Positions 47,410 to 57,172 of a DNA stretch of 64,000 bases are shown in pieces. Origin of the DNA: Mya arenaria (Eukaryota; Mollusca; Bivalvia; Myida; Myidae). The stretch's first letter is position 1. The number at the start of each line of letters is the position of its first letter. A model generated the notes under the pieces. That model saw nothing but the letters and a program-made list of their open reading frames with translations, searched no databases and was not told the origin of the DNA. The position numbers and the translations under genes are program-made. The stretch covers positions 5,526,501 to 5,590,500 of the forward strand of contig NC_069131.1 of assembly GCF_026914265.1 (NCBI RefSeq), given 5' to 3'.

Positions 47410-47856
47410 TTTAATATTCTACATTATTGTTGTATGTACCATATAATACTAGATGAACAAGTTAAAAAACTTTTTATCATATACTACTGGATAAACAAGT
47501 TAAAAAATAAATAAGCACTTTGTATTTTACCTCGTGTTGTTTTATTTCAATGTCCCGAAACCATTTAAACGAACAACTTCCACTGAGGTCAGACCAGCCA
47601 TACAGAGCTGAAAAAACAAAACATTTCTGTTGAAAAATGAAAACATCAATGAGTAAAATAAGAACAATACTTGTTCAATTTGTTTGCCACCAAAAACATG
47701 AATCTTAAATGATCTTGTTTTCCCTGCCAGATGATATACAATAAAACTTAACAATATAAGCTTCAACTCACTAATTTTCATTTACTAAATATGAACACTG
47801 GCTAATTAACTTCTATTAAGTCTTTGACCACCAAAGAATATTTGCAGTGAGTTATA

Positions 47857-48600
47857 AATGCTTTGTCTCAAAACATATTAACCATTCTCTCAGTTTTGAT
47901 TTACAAATGACAGAGCTGTTCACTAAAACAGTGCTTAAAATCATGATTTATTTCACATCTTTTCAATTTTTTTCAAAATTTTCAAAATTTTTGACTTTGG
48001 ATTTTCACCATAGCGCATTCGCGTTTTAGCTATATACCTACCAAAGCGCATTTGCGTTTAAGCGATGTAGTTTTTTCACACTGGGTACCCCCCTTATGAA
48101 ACTTTTTTTTACATTGAATTTAGAACGATTTAGTTGAATCTCAAAATTAGGCACACAAAGTGACGATGTACAAGTATTTTGGGGTGACGAGCTTTTTGGT
48201 TCGCTCGCCCGGCCAAACTAAAACACTTTTAGTATATATATAAGTCTTTTTGTTTGGCCGGGCGAGGTAACCAAAAAGCTCGTCACCCTAAATGATTTGT
48301 ACATTGTCACCTGGTTTGCTTAAATTTGTGAGTCAATTTGTCATAAAGAGAGTAAAATGTATGATAAATGCTTAGCATCTTCAAATAATTTGACGTTCAT
48401 CTTTTGGTTTGACAAATAAAATGAGTAAAATTTATGATAAACTGCTGAGCATGTGTAAATAATTTGACATTCATCTTTCGGTTTGACAAATAATATAGTG
48501 AAATGTATGACACATGCTAAATATCATGAATGGATTTGACACTTAGCATTTGGTTTGACAACTGAAAGAGTGAAATGTATGACAAATGCTAAATGTCATG
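47857..48600. repeat. Palindrome-bearing repeat block, copy 2
   Basis: Partner of 45,951-46,860, displaced by ~1.9 kb. The two blocks flank the 127-aa ORF. The degenerate ttggtttgacaaat units continue to about 48,600. Confidence 0.85.
48160..48310. repeat. 151-bp palindrome, second copy
   Basis: Same design and length as 46,234-46,384, with more mismatches in the left arm (tcgctcgcccggccaaacta) while the right arm is almost unchanged. The outer arm reads gtacattgtcac. Confidence 0.9.
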
Positions 48601-49800
48601 AATCTGACACATAGCTGTAATTTTGCTACCATAATGTGAAATAAGTACAAAGAGCAAAATCAAATCATGTTGGTTCAGTGTTTCAGTGTATTAAAGTACC
48701 AAGATGAGTTAACTTTACTGTTCATTGTAACTTTGAGATTTGTTTCTGATGAAATTTGGTGAAATTACTTGTTATTGACAGAGCAGAACACACTGCATAT
48801 TGGGTGAGCTTCAGGTTATATAGGCTAGGTTACTCCTCACAACTCTGAAACAAAACATTTTATCAACAAAACTGCACATATTGCTTGTTAGTTTTTTACA
48901 TTTTTCATTCCATTAAAAGCATGGCTAAGTGCACATTTCATCCACATCAACAATGTTGAAATAATCCTGAAAACAAAATACTTCCTACATACAAACAGAA
49001 ACAGAAAAACTATTCACATGCAGAAGGTATTATGTTCCCAACATTTCTTATCATTCACAACAGGAACAAAATTATGCATTTATGGCATTGGTAGATATCA
49101 AACACAAACTGAAAATTTATCTAATAGCAGTTCAATGTAATAAATCAAACACAGTGTCTGTTATTAGATAAATTATCAGTTTATAAAAATTATTCCAAGA
49201 ATATTTCCAAACAGACTAAGCACTGAGATTATGATATGACAGTTCATTTCATGGAATTAATTTTCAGTGATTTTACTTACTTGTAAATGTACTTTCTTGG
49301 GTACTGCCTTCAACCATTTTGATCACCAGCTTTCTGACACACAGGATGACTGCATCTGAACTGCCGTCTCTGGTTTAAAAAAAATAATTTTCAACATATT
49401 TTTCAAACAAACAAATAGAAGAAGATATTTATCAATCTCGCATGATTTGTCATTTCTTATTTCTGTCAGTTTGGTCCCTAAACAAAGTTAAAATCATTCA
49501 AAATATGACATAAACAAGACAAGAGATATGAATTAACACCGCTTACTATGTTTTTCAACATATCTAGCCGAGAATTAAAGTTTCTAAAATCGGCTTCGAG
49601 AATGTTCGAAACATTCTAAAACGAGCTGGGAGCAATTTCTTTTGACAGAAGTTTTTATGGAATTCAATAGATACATCGACAAAACTTGCTGGTAATATGA
49701 TACATCATATATTTAGACACAATTTCTCATAAAACTTTTAAGCATGCATGTCATACTTACCGCAGGAAAGCTGGAAATACGACCTTCACAATTTATTTTT

Positions 49801-49865
49801 CAAGATGGCCGACCAGCGCACAGCGAGAACTCTGCAATATGACGTCATACATATCACGTCATATC
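49801..49865 (-). promoter_or_regulatory. CRE and YY1-type promoter-like sequence
   Basis: A perfect CRE palindrome TGACGTCA lies at 49,840-49,847, with a second cacgtcat nearby. On the minus strand about 30 bases further comes CGGCCATCTTG (49,801-49,811), a YY1-type initiator-region motif, then a strong splice donor at 49,761. The order suits a minus-strand start around 49,820-49,830. Confidence 0.4.
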
Positions 49866-50593
49866 ATTCCATGAATTGCATTATTTATTTATTTTTTAAA
49901 CTTTTACGAAAATAAAGAAAATACACTCATTAAAAATAATTTAAAATTATCTTAATCATGTATTATGTATCGTTTTATGAAATTAAACATTAGGAAAAAA
50001 AAAGTTTGTTCATTTTCAGAAAAACGAAATCGAAAGTAGAAATATTTTCTGAAATTGGAAATGTTTAAAACCTCGTAAAATCATTTATATCTCTTGCATA
50101 TGCATAAACCCGGCTTGATTCAATCGCGAACACATTATAGAAACTATAACTACCAAGGTCGTACCTTCAACCACAGAAAATATCCCAAATTTTACACACA
50201 AAGAGTATTGTTTACATGGTTCAACCGTATCCAAGTGAATACGACAGACAACACTTTCCCTTATAATAATCAGCTCAGTATAGCTTGTACCGAAAATCGT
50301 AACATTATTCTGTGATTGTTTTACTTTATTTCATGTTTTATTTTGCTTAAGTATCGTACTTTGTAGCATTTTACGATACATTCTGTGTATCTTTGAGGAG
50401 TTATGCATAGCGATTTGCACATATATATATGACTATATGACCATTACTCGTTTGATAACTATGAGCAAGCATAGTTGTTCTTGAAGCTTAAGTGATTCCA
50501 ACTAGATTACTATAGATAAACACAATAAAACACGAACAGTTCATACATTTTATTTTGTTACTAATCATTGTCTGTTCATCACTCAATTTATTG

Positions 50594-50983
50594 TTAACAA
50601 CGTTTTGGCACAAACTGTCTCCCACGCCTGGCGAAGAACTGGCGAAGTGCTTCGTGATTCTCATTTCTCTCTAAGTCTCTGCTACTGAGCTTTTCAACAA
50701 CTTTGTAAGTTTTGTCAACACTCGACGAGTCTTCTTGCACCAAACACACCAAACAGGGGTACAGTTCAGGGCACTGATGGCTTGGGGCTCTCTGTTCTGC
50801 TTTCTGTTCAGCCTCTCCGTTTTTGAAACAAATCAAACACGGATATAGTTTCGGACACGTGTGGATTTCAATTGCCATATTGATGTTTGCATTCAATTGC
50901 ACACTGTCCATGTTTTTCTGTTTTGCATCAGACCTTCTGAGCAACTTCTTCAAACACGTTTTGATGGTTTTCTTGAATCCCAT
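50594..50983 (-). CDS. Basic protein with two HxC..CxxC repeats, 129 aa
   Basis: Starts MGFKKTIKTC with a Lys/Arg-rich N-terminus. Two near-identical motifs follow: H41-x-C43-x5-C49-x2-C52 and H69-x-C71-x5-C77-x2-C80, each reading CPxLYPCLxC. Each could bind one zinc ion. The C-terminus is charged and helical-looking. TATATAAAC lies ~60 bases upstream, and AATAAA overlaps the stop region. It is part of the minus-strand cargo series. No known family was recognised. Confidence 0.65.
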   Translation of the reverse strand: MGFKKTIKTCLKKLLRRSDAKQKNMDSVQLNANINMAIEIHTCPKLYPCLICFKNGEAEQKAEQRAPSHQCPELYPCLVCLVQEDSSSVDKTYKVVEKLSSRDLERNENHEALRQFFARRGRQFVPKRC

Positions 50984-51294
50984 AATTTGTATATACTAGA
51001 TCAGTAGGTTTTGACAAGTATGACATGAGAAGAAAAGATAAGTTTATATATGAACTATATTCGTTCCACTCATTGCATTATTTTAAGCCATGGACCATGC
51101 AATCTACAATGCTAGGTACAGTGCTTGCTACTATGTTACTATGCTTCTATTTTTCAATCGAGATAAAACAAACAATCAAATTGCATTTCAACGCATTTAT
51201 TCAAAGTTAAAACATCAAAACAATTGTTTGAACCTTTTCATTCGGAAAGCACTTAATGAAGTATCATCATGTTTGAGCGGATTGAAAACTAATG

Positions 51295-51645
51295 TCAATT
51301 CTTGTTTTCGCTCACAAAAATACTTGGTTCAATTTCGTCAATTTTTACTTCCTCGTCTACGGTCTCAATGTCTTCAAAATTATCACTATCATAACAGTAA
51401 CCGTCACAAACGCAGCAATTTCTCATATAACAAACTGCCCCGTCTGGGTTGTCATCTTGCATGGATTCGATTTCGCTCGATTTTTGTTCTTCAGCATCTC
51501 GCAAATAATCTTCTGCCATCTCCATCATTTTTTCATATTCATTGATATCATCCATGGGTTGCTGAGAAGAAGATTCGCTTTTTTGCTCGTTTTCACTGGT
51601 GTTCTCACAAGGCGTTGTTTGCTGTGTCGATGCTTGACTGGACAT
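51295..51645 (-). CDS. Acidic Cys-containing protein, 116 aa
   Basis: A Ser/Gln/Glu-rich N-terminal half is followed by a Cys cluster near residues 72-83 (CYMRNCCVCDGYC) and a strongly acidic tail (DNFEDIETVDEEVKIDEIE). A TATAAG box lies ~45 bases upstream. It is intronless and divergent from the coiled-coil gene at 51,781, with ~135 bp between starts. The function is unknown; an acidic activation domain is one possibility. Confidence 0.5.
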   Translation of the reverse strand: MSSQASTQQTTPCENTSENEQKSESSSQQPMDDINEYEKMMEMAEDYLRDAEEQKSSEIESMQDDNPDGAVCYMRNCCVCDGYCYDSDNFEDIETVDEEVKIDEIEPSIFVSENKN

Positions 51646-51780
51646 AATTGTTTGAGAATGTGTATGACAAGTAACAAATTTTCAGCCCTTATAATAAGAA
51701 TAAAATAATTCACTAGTAAATCGCATTCCATGATATAAATCGAAAATAAAACTGACATTGAACTCGCTCACAATAGAAAT

Positions 51781-52239
51781 ATGACGGACATAAGCAACCT
51801 TAATTTACAAATTACCGGCTTCGTAGCGAGACTATGTATGGGTGATAACAAGCACGAGTCTACGTTCAAAGAAATCGTCTCGATACTTGACAATATCGAA
51901 AAAACATTTCTGCAAAACAAACTGGAAACGACCGAGTATCGCAAGAAATGTGGCGCACTACAGCAAAAGGTGTTCAGGTTGATCAGAGAGAACGATCGGT
52001 ATAAGCAAACTCATGTGCACAACTCGAATACGGACGATAGTCAACTATTGCAGGACGAAGTTACACGCTTGACATTGAATCTGTCACAGCTGACTGCGGA
52101 AAACAATCAGCTTAAGCAAAATAACACGGCATTGGAAGACGAAGTTTTGCGCTTGAAATCTCAAACAGACAACCTGCAATCCTTAGACGAAGCTGCCTGT
52201 ATGGAACTATTCAACGAAAACACTCAAGATTTTTCATGA
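51781..52239 (+). CDS. Coiled-coil protein, 152 aa
   Basis: The C-terminal two thirds (residues ~60-140) show regular Leu heptads with Asn/Glu/Lys spacers, as in VTRLTLNLSQLTAENNQL, typical of a leucine-zipper coiled coil. TATAAAT at 51,734-51,740 lies 41 bases before the ATG, and AATAAA follows the stop at ~52,282. It is the only well-supported plus-strand gene in the right half of the unit. No basic DNA-binding region is obvious, so dimerisation or scaffolding is more likely than a bZIP factor. Confidence 0.62.
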   Translation: MTDISNLNLQITGFVARLCMGDNKHESTFKEIVSILDNIEKTFLQNKLETTEYRKKCGALQQKVFRLIRENDRYKQTHVHNSNTDDSQLLQDEVTRLTLNLSQLTAENNQLKQNNTALEDEVLRLKSQTDNLQSLDEAACMELFNENTQDFS

Positions 52240-52324
52240 ATTACTTTACTTCTGCCACTTACAAGTGAATATTACGAAATTCAATAAAAAGCAATTTCAA
52301 AGCATTCGTTTTTTTATGTTTATT

Positions 52325-52693
52325 TTATGTTATCCTAAGTCTTAGAAACGCAAATCTCAGAACGTTGTGCTTAAACTGTTTTCTTGCGCTTTGCTTGATT
52401 CTGGCCAGATAATCTTTTCCTTCTGAGTTACCCAATCTTTTGTAGTAACGTTTTATGTTTCTTCTATTCATTTTTTGTGCCGGGTGGTTTATCCAACAAG
52501 CGGGACAAAAGCCGTTGTATTTATCAAAACAGCTTGGACACGCGGAATGTTCGAATGCACATTGTTTCATAACGAGCAAGAGATAGTCAATGTTACTGTA
52601 GCCACCGCACCAATGACAAGCTCTGAAACGTTTTCCGAGTCTCTTATCATACGAAATACATTTTGAGTTTTTTTTACCGTTGTTGTGAGCCAT
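52325..52693 (-). CDS. RING-like protein, 122 aa (paralogue of 53,884-54,288)
   Basis: The Cys/His pattern is C26-x2-C29-x15-C45-x3-H49-x2-C52-x2-C55-x7-C63-x2-C66, with the hallmark CHWCGGYSNIDYLLLV and CPACWINHP. A Lys/Arg-rich C-terminus follows. Its paralogue shares SYDKR-GKRFR and most of the finger. ATAAAATAAA lies at the 3' end for polyadenylation. It may act as a ubiquitin ligase or nucleic-acid-binding zinc protein; neither is proven. Confidence 0.7.
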   Translation of the reverse strand: MAHNNGKKNSKCISYDKRLGKRFRACHWCGGYSNIDYLLLVMKQCAFEHSACPSCFDKYNGFCPACWINHPAQKMNRRNIKRYYKRLGNSEGKDYLARIKQSARKQFKHNVLRFAFLRLRIT

Positions 52694-52989
52694 ACTTTAT
52701 TTAAAAGGTTCAAAAATATTTCACTAATATAGTGTCAAGTCAATTTCATTCAGTTTATGTAATTCAAATGTTTTGACAACAGTAACATGGCAAGTCTTAA
52801 CCGTTGGTGACACAATAAACTATTGTCTATATTTGCTGCGTTCTACACATTTACGAAAACACAAGACAAAGAATATTTCATTTTTTCATGTTTATTTTAC
52901 AATTGAATCGTTATCTACAAAAACTTGAAACATCATAACACACTAAATGTCTCCAAAGTCCTGATACTCAGAGTCCCCAGGTTCATTGT

Positions 52990-53805
52990 TCATAAGTACG
53001 GTTTTATCGTTTCCCACATATAGCCTATGTGCTTCAACAGAAAATCGTCTAGAATCTCAGGTTCAGCATAATCGTTTGAACATAATCGTCTGTGTCTCAG
53101 TGCTGTCCTCGCTTCTTCCGTCTCACAATACTTGATCTCTCTGTACATTTCAACGCACCTCCTGATCTGGTCTGCCTCATATTTTGACTCCTGAATATTG
53201 TATATTTGTTCAAGTATTTTCGCAACTTTATCATGATCCAAAGGGGAAGCCGGCGAAGAATTTTCAAGATCATCGCTAAAATTCCCATTCTCGATATCGT
53301 CATCATCTGAAAGGACAAGATCCATACAGTCATTGTCCTTGTCAAACATACCAACTCTCATCGATTCGGTTTGCTGGGGGGAGGTATTGCTGTATTCTAT
53401 TTTCTGTCTTTTTACAATGTTATCCATCTCACCATTTTCCACTTTTCTTTTCATTCCCGCATTGGAACTGGAATCGTTTAAATCCATCTGCGGTTTGAAC
53501 ATTTCATAATAATTAGTGAACATTTCCTTATCCAACATATCAACACTCATCGATTCGGTTTGTTGCGGTAAGGTATTGCTGTTGTCTGATTTCTGTGTTT
53601 TTACGGTGTTAGCCATCTCATCCATCTCACAGTTCATGGCATTGGAATCATTCAAATCCATCTTCTGTCTGTACAATTTACAGTCGTCGCACTGGCAGTC
53701 CTCAACTTCGTAAAACTTACAGGCATAATAATTCAATCTGAAAAACTTACAGTCGTCACACTGGCAGTTGTTTGTCATGATCTCTTTGCAGTTTGGTTTT
53801 GCCAT
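52990..53805 (-). CDS. Repeat-containing acidic protein with twin CQCDDCK motifs, 271 aa
   Basis: The start is chosen at ATG 53,805 (MAKPNCKEIM), 56 bases after a clear TATA box; the frame extends upstream only through a TTG. Two N-terminal CQCDDCK motifs are followed by two ~50-residue repeats (TESMSVDMLDKE / TESMRVGMFDKD). Next come a basic VKRQKIE segment that could be nuclear targeting and an acidic run DDDDIENGNFSDD. The C-terminus is helical and charged. It is flanked by the two RING-like paralogues. Family unknown. Confidence 0.62.
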   Translation of the reverse strand: MAKPNCKEIMTNNCQCDDCKFFRLNYYACKFYEVEDCQCDDCKLYRQKMDLNDSNAMNCEMDEMANTVKTQKSDNSNTLPQQTESMSVDMLDKEMFTNYYEMFKPQMDLNDSSSNAGMKRKVENGEMDNIVKRQKIEYSNTSPQQTESMRVGMFDKDNDCMDLVLSDDDDIENGNFSDDLENSSPASPLDHDKVAKILEQIYNIQESKYEADQIRRCVEMYREIKYCETEEARTALRHRRLCSNDYAEPEILDDFLLKHIGYMWETIKPYL

Positions 53806-53860
53806 GATCTCTTTGCAGTTTGGCTTTGCAGTATTTTGCAATGTTTTGCAGTCTTTTGCT

Positions 53861-53870
53861 TTTATACCCT
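53861..53870 (-). promoter_or_regulatory. TATA box of the 271-aa ORF
   Basis: The minus strand reads AGGGTATAAAAGC, a consensus TATA box, 56 bases upstream of the ATG at 53,805. This is the clearest core promoter in the cargo. Confidence 0.6.
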
Positions 53871-53883
53871 TTTGAACTTTGCA

Positions 53884-54288
53884 TTACAAAAAGGCGAACA
53901 TCAACACGTCACTTTTGAACTTTTCCCTTGTGCTTTTCTTAATGGTGGCGAGGTAATCATGCCTCATCTCTCTCAATAACCAGTCGTTAGTTTCTATTTT
54001 ACCCAATTTCTTGTAGTATCGTTTCCTTTCCTTAATGTGTGCTAACGCAACTGGATGGTTCAACCAACAAGCAGGACAAGAGCCATTGTATTTATCGAAA
54101 CAGCTTGGACACGCGGAATGTTCGAACACACAGTTTTTCATAACGAGTAGGAGATAGTCAATGTTACTGTAACCACCACACCACTCACAACATCGAAAAC
54201 GTTTTCCGAATCTCTTATCATACGAATATTTTGACGTGTTTAACATGTTTGACATGTTTGACATGTTTGGATCTGTATCGGCTGTCAT
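53884..54288 (-). CDS. RING-like protein, 134 aa (paralogue of 52,325-52,693)
   Basis: Start taken at ATG 54,288; the frame is open further upstream only from a GTG. After a Met/Ser/Asn-rich leader comes SYDKRFGKRFRC and the finger C34-x2-C37, C53-x3-H57, C60-x2-C63, C71-x2-C74, spaced exactly as in its paralogue. The C-terminus is basic and longer than the paralogue's in the middle (KIETNDWLLREM). It is the last gene before the right end of the unit. Confidence 0.7.
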   Translation of the reverse strand: MTADTDPNMSNMSNMLNTSKYSYDKRFGKRFRCCEWCGGYSNIDYLLLVMKNCVFEHSACPSCFDKYNGSCPACWLNHPVALAHIKERKRYYKKLGKIETNDWLLREMRHDYLATIKKSTREKFKSDVLMFAFL

Positions 54289-54360
54289 AGTGTATGTTTG
54301 TGTGTTTGTATGTGTGCATGAGTTCTTTGTAGCCACCACAAATAATGGAATACAGAAAAC

Positions 54361-54406
54361 GGGGGTGAAAATAAGGGGGGGGGATTTTCAACAAGGGGGG
54401 GGGGGC
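54361..54406. other. Poly-G runs near the right end of the unit
   Basis: Three plus-strand G runs (about 5, 9 and 11) occur within 46 bases. Such clusters can form G-quadruplexes or reflect slippage; nothing comparable is seen at the left end. Confidence 0.6.
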
Positions 54407-54490
54407 CTTTTCTATCAGCCTATTTCCCCAAGTCCATTCCATTTCCATTTTCATTTTTCAAACATCAAAACAAAACTTCCCAGTTTGCTG

Positions 54491-54648
54491 CATCAATTTT
54501 TAAACATAAATATGAAAATCTAAGATCTGATATTTTATCAGATATCTTATTATTGGTTTGCACATATATATTTACGCAATAAAATGCTCTTTCCAAAAAA
54601 AAAAAAAAAAAAAAGCTGTTAAAATAGTCAATCTGTGGGAGTGCAGCT
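54491..54648. repeat. Right inverted terminal repeat / right half of MITE
   Basis: Reverse-complement partner of 40,467-40,667, ending GGGAGTGCAGCT before TTAA. It contains a ~21-base A run, where the left arm has a short AT-rich stretch. Confidence 0.8.
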
Positions 54649-54652
54649 TTAA

Positions 54653-56532
54653 GGGCTCATTATTTCTTAGTCTAAACAAGTTGATGTTCAAATTAAGAGT
54701 CTTCTTATCCATAAACATCTATTAAAACAAGTTTTTAAAAAAGAAGGTGTTTTGAAAATATCAAAATTGAATTAAGGAAAAGAATTTCATATTTATCAGG
54801 TTTGAACTGACATTTCCAAATGCTTTACCCTTTGGAACAATCCATGTGGTAACTAAGAAATATGTCAAGTCCATGATATACGCATTAGCACAAAATTAAT
54901 CAAGCACAATTTTGATCACAATTCACACACTGTGCAAGCATGTCAAAACATGGCCATGTTAAAATTGCAAAATTTCCTTCTGATTGAAAAAAAAATCACA
55001 GACTGTCAGACTAAATTACTGACACTCCTTTTCTATAAAAGTTCATGCTGTCTTCACAAATAAATTGAAATAACGAATAAGGGTAATGTAACATTCTGCC
55101 AAAGGGGGAAGTGCATTCATAGTATGTGGATGTCCTGGATTAAATATGCAAATTAACATACCAGGTCTCTGTTTGGAGGGAGAATATATGTAGATAAAAG
55201 GGTTATGCATGATTTTCTCTGAAGGGATCTGTTGGCCTTGAACATTTCAGTAATATGGCTTGTTTTATTGATCTTTTTTAGACATACATGTTTGATGCTT
55301 GATAGGCATACCAATGAGAATGATTTGCCCAAAATTGCGACAGAACAATTTCAGGGGCGTAGCAAGCGTTACACACTTACGCACATGCGTAACATCAATT
55401 TGAAAAATGCAAAAAAATGGTCAAACATGGCATCAAAGTCGAGGGTTATGTTTTGACATCAGAATAAAACCTTAAAGGGTAGATCAGCTATAGAAAGCAT
55501 TGTTTCTCTGTGCTAGATAGCTAACACAGCCTTAAAAATCACTTAAAAAATATTCCGTGGGGAGCAGTCACCCCCCTAACCTCCTACGGTTACAGGGATT
55601 CCCCATCCCATAGCCTCTCACATTTAGTACAGCCTGGCTACACCCTTGAATTTAATTAATTGCCAAAAAATGTCAAAATCCTGTCAACATTCTAATATTT
55701 TGATTTTTTTTTCATTGAGTAAGACCCTTTTGAGCTATTTAAACACTGTAAATATCCGTAAAGCTATATGCATGTATACAATATCGATATCCCCAGCATG
55801 CACAATTAAGTTATGCATTATCTTTTACCATTGTTAATTTTAACAAACAAGAAGATACTGTATTTTACACTTACCTAAAAAATGTGTAGACAATGATAGA
55901 GAATAATAAGTGGCAGATTTCAAATCAAGGCATTTAAGGCTCACCAGGGGCTTAGCACCATCCAGATAATACAGACAGGCTAGCTCCATGTCCTAATGCC
56001 AGGATCATTTATAGTAACTTGATCTTGTTGAAAAGTTTAATACTTGACTAGTCCAAATAAACAGCAACTCCAGATCTTGGACAAGTTTTGTTTTGGCGAG
56101 TCTTCATGTCCACATCCAACTTTTTCTCCTAGCTAAGAATGACATTTCAAGCACTAAGTTTATTTAGTTCAAATATTGTACATTGAATGATTTTTTACCA
56201 TTTTTGATATGGCACGTCACATAGTGAACACATCTATAATTTTCGACTTGATGTATATTGAGCTTCAAGATGACGCGCATCAGCTAGATAGGTCCAAAAT
56301 GGCAATGCTATGTTGACAGAAGCTGATCGGAATTTAAGTGTTAAATGAAACGCTTGTGTAATTATACACACTTGTGTGATTAAACAATGATATTGGCTCA
56401 AGATAAATTATGTGAAACTTTCGTGTTCCTATTTTGCAATGCAATGTTTAATATTGAAGTGTTGTTACAGTTGAAGAAAATATTTTACTATGGTAGGAAT
56501 CAGATCAACATGGCATAAAGGGAACCAAATTA
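54653..56532. other. Sequence without recognised genes
   Basis: AT-rich, with short ORFs (up to 74 codons at 55,232-55,456) lacking domains or splice context. No repeats were detected by eye. Confidence 0.4.
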
Positions 56533-56876
56533 TGCACTGGTCAGTCAATTGTAACCACGCCCACCCCCCCACCCCCAGATCTTGGGAATAGCGGGGACTT
56601 GGACTTTCAGTACAGCCAACACCGGCTAGATTCCATGCCATGCGGAGACGAACAGTTGGTAAAATCCCCACCAAAGTCCCTGCACCCCGGGGACTCTAGG
56701 CAAGGCCAATTACCCGCTGTATTTAAAACAGACAAAACCACCGCATTCACCCGGCAATGTGTAGTTGGACTAGGCAATGTGGGGCGACCTGACAAGGATA
56801 AACACGACCCATTTCACCCGCTATTCCCCGTATATCCCCGGACCTGGGTTGGCCGTGGTTACAATTGACTGGTGCA
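56533..56876. mobile_element. ~345-bp GC-rich MITE
   Basis: The ends tgcac..agtcaattgtaacc and ggttacaattgactggtgca are inverted repeats. The interior is clearly GC-richer than the surroundings (accccggggactc, cccgtatatccccgg). No coding capacity is supported; ORFs on both strands simply reflect the lack of stops in GC-rich DNA. Confidence 0.75.
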
Positions 56877-57172
56877 TTAATATCACAATTTTAAAGAAAT
56901 TCTGAAGTACCTACTGTACTGTAATGTATGTTTTATGCAGAAAGATGACAACTGTGACGCAGATGCAAGTTGTTTCGAGTTATTTATATTATCATTATTT
57001 TTCACATCAATATTTGCAACAATTATTGGCACGAAGCAAAACGACGTCATTGTTTTTTGGATTTTCACTAAGTTTGTATTTCCGTGTTTTACTGCAACTT
57101 ACTTTTAGTCGTGGGTGACCTTTCACCAGATGTATATCAGTCATTAATTGTATTGCGTTAAATTCAGCCAAT

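Larger units (their letters stand above)
47520..49850 (-). ncRNA. Possible spliced minus-strand transcript inside the unit
   Basis: A donor CTGCG|GTAAGTATGA (exon end 49,761) follows a promoter-like stretch. The candidate next exon 49,281-49,369 ends ACAA|GTAAGTAA. Further acceptor-like sites occur near 48,965 and 47,607, with a downstream exon ending at GAG|GTAAAATAC. Joined exons give only very short reading frames. This is a prediction from splice consensus alone. Confidence 0.3.
40467..54648. mobile_element. 14.2-kb TTAA-flanked unit with inverted terminal repeats and virus-like cargo
   Basis: Both ends read AGCTGCACTC directly inside TTAA (40,463-40,466 and 54,649-54,652). The inverted arms match over ~160-200 bp with indels. 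The interior has compact, intronless small ORFs on both strands, several with TATA boxes 40-60 bases upstream. It also has two tRNA-Leu genes and duplicated palindrome blocks. Multiple products carry RING-like or other Cys/His sites. No transposase, integrase, DNA polymerase, helicase or capsid protein was recognised. Two readings fit: one long non-autonomous TTAA-targeting transposon with captured cargo, or a ~13.8-kb insertion into the centre of a palindromic MITE (arms 40,467-40,667 and 54,491-54,648). Viral origin is inference from gene style only. Confidence 0.65.

Noticed and set aside
49750-49770. Resemblance of catacttaccgcagg to the 5' end of U1 snRNA
   Set aside because: Similarity stops after about 10 bases; it is the reverse complement of a splice donor consensus, which U1 complements by nature.
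40467-54648. Maverick/Polinton identity for the 14.2-kb unit
   Set aside because: No protein-primed polymerase, integrase, packaging ATPase or capsid frame was recognised, and TTAA flanks do not fit the usual 6-bp duplication of that group.
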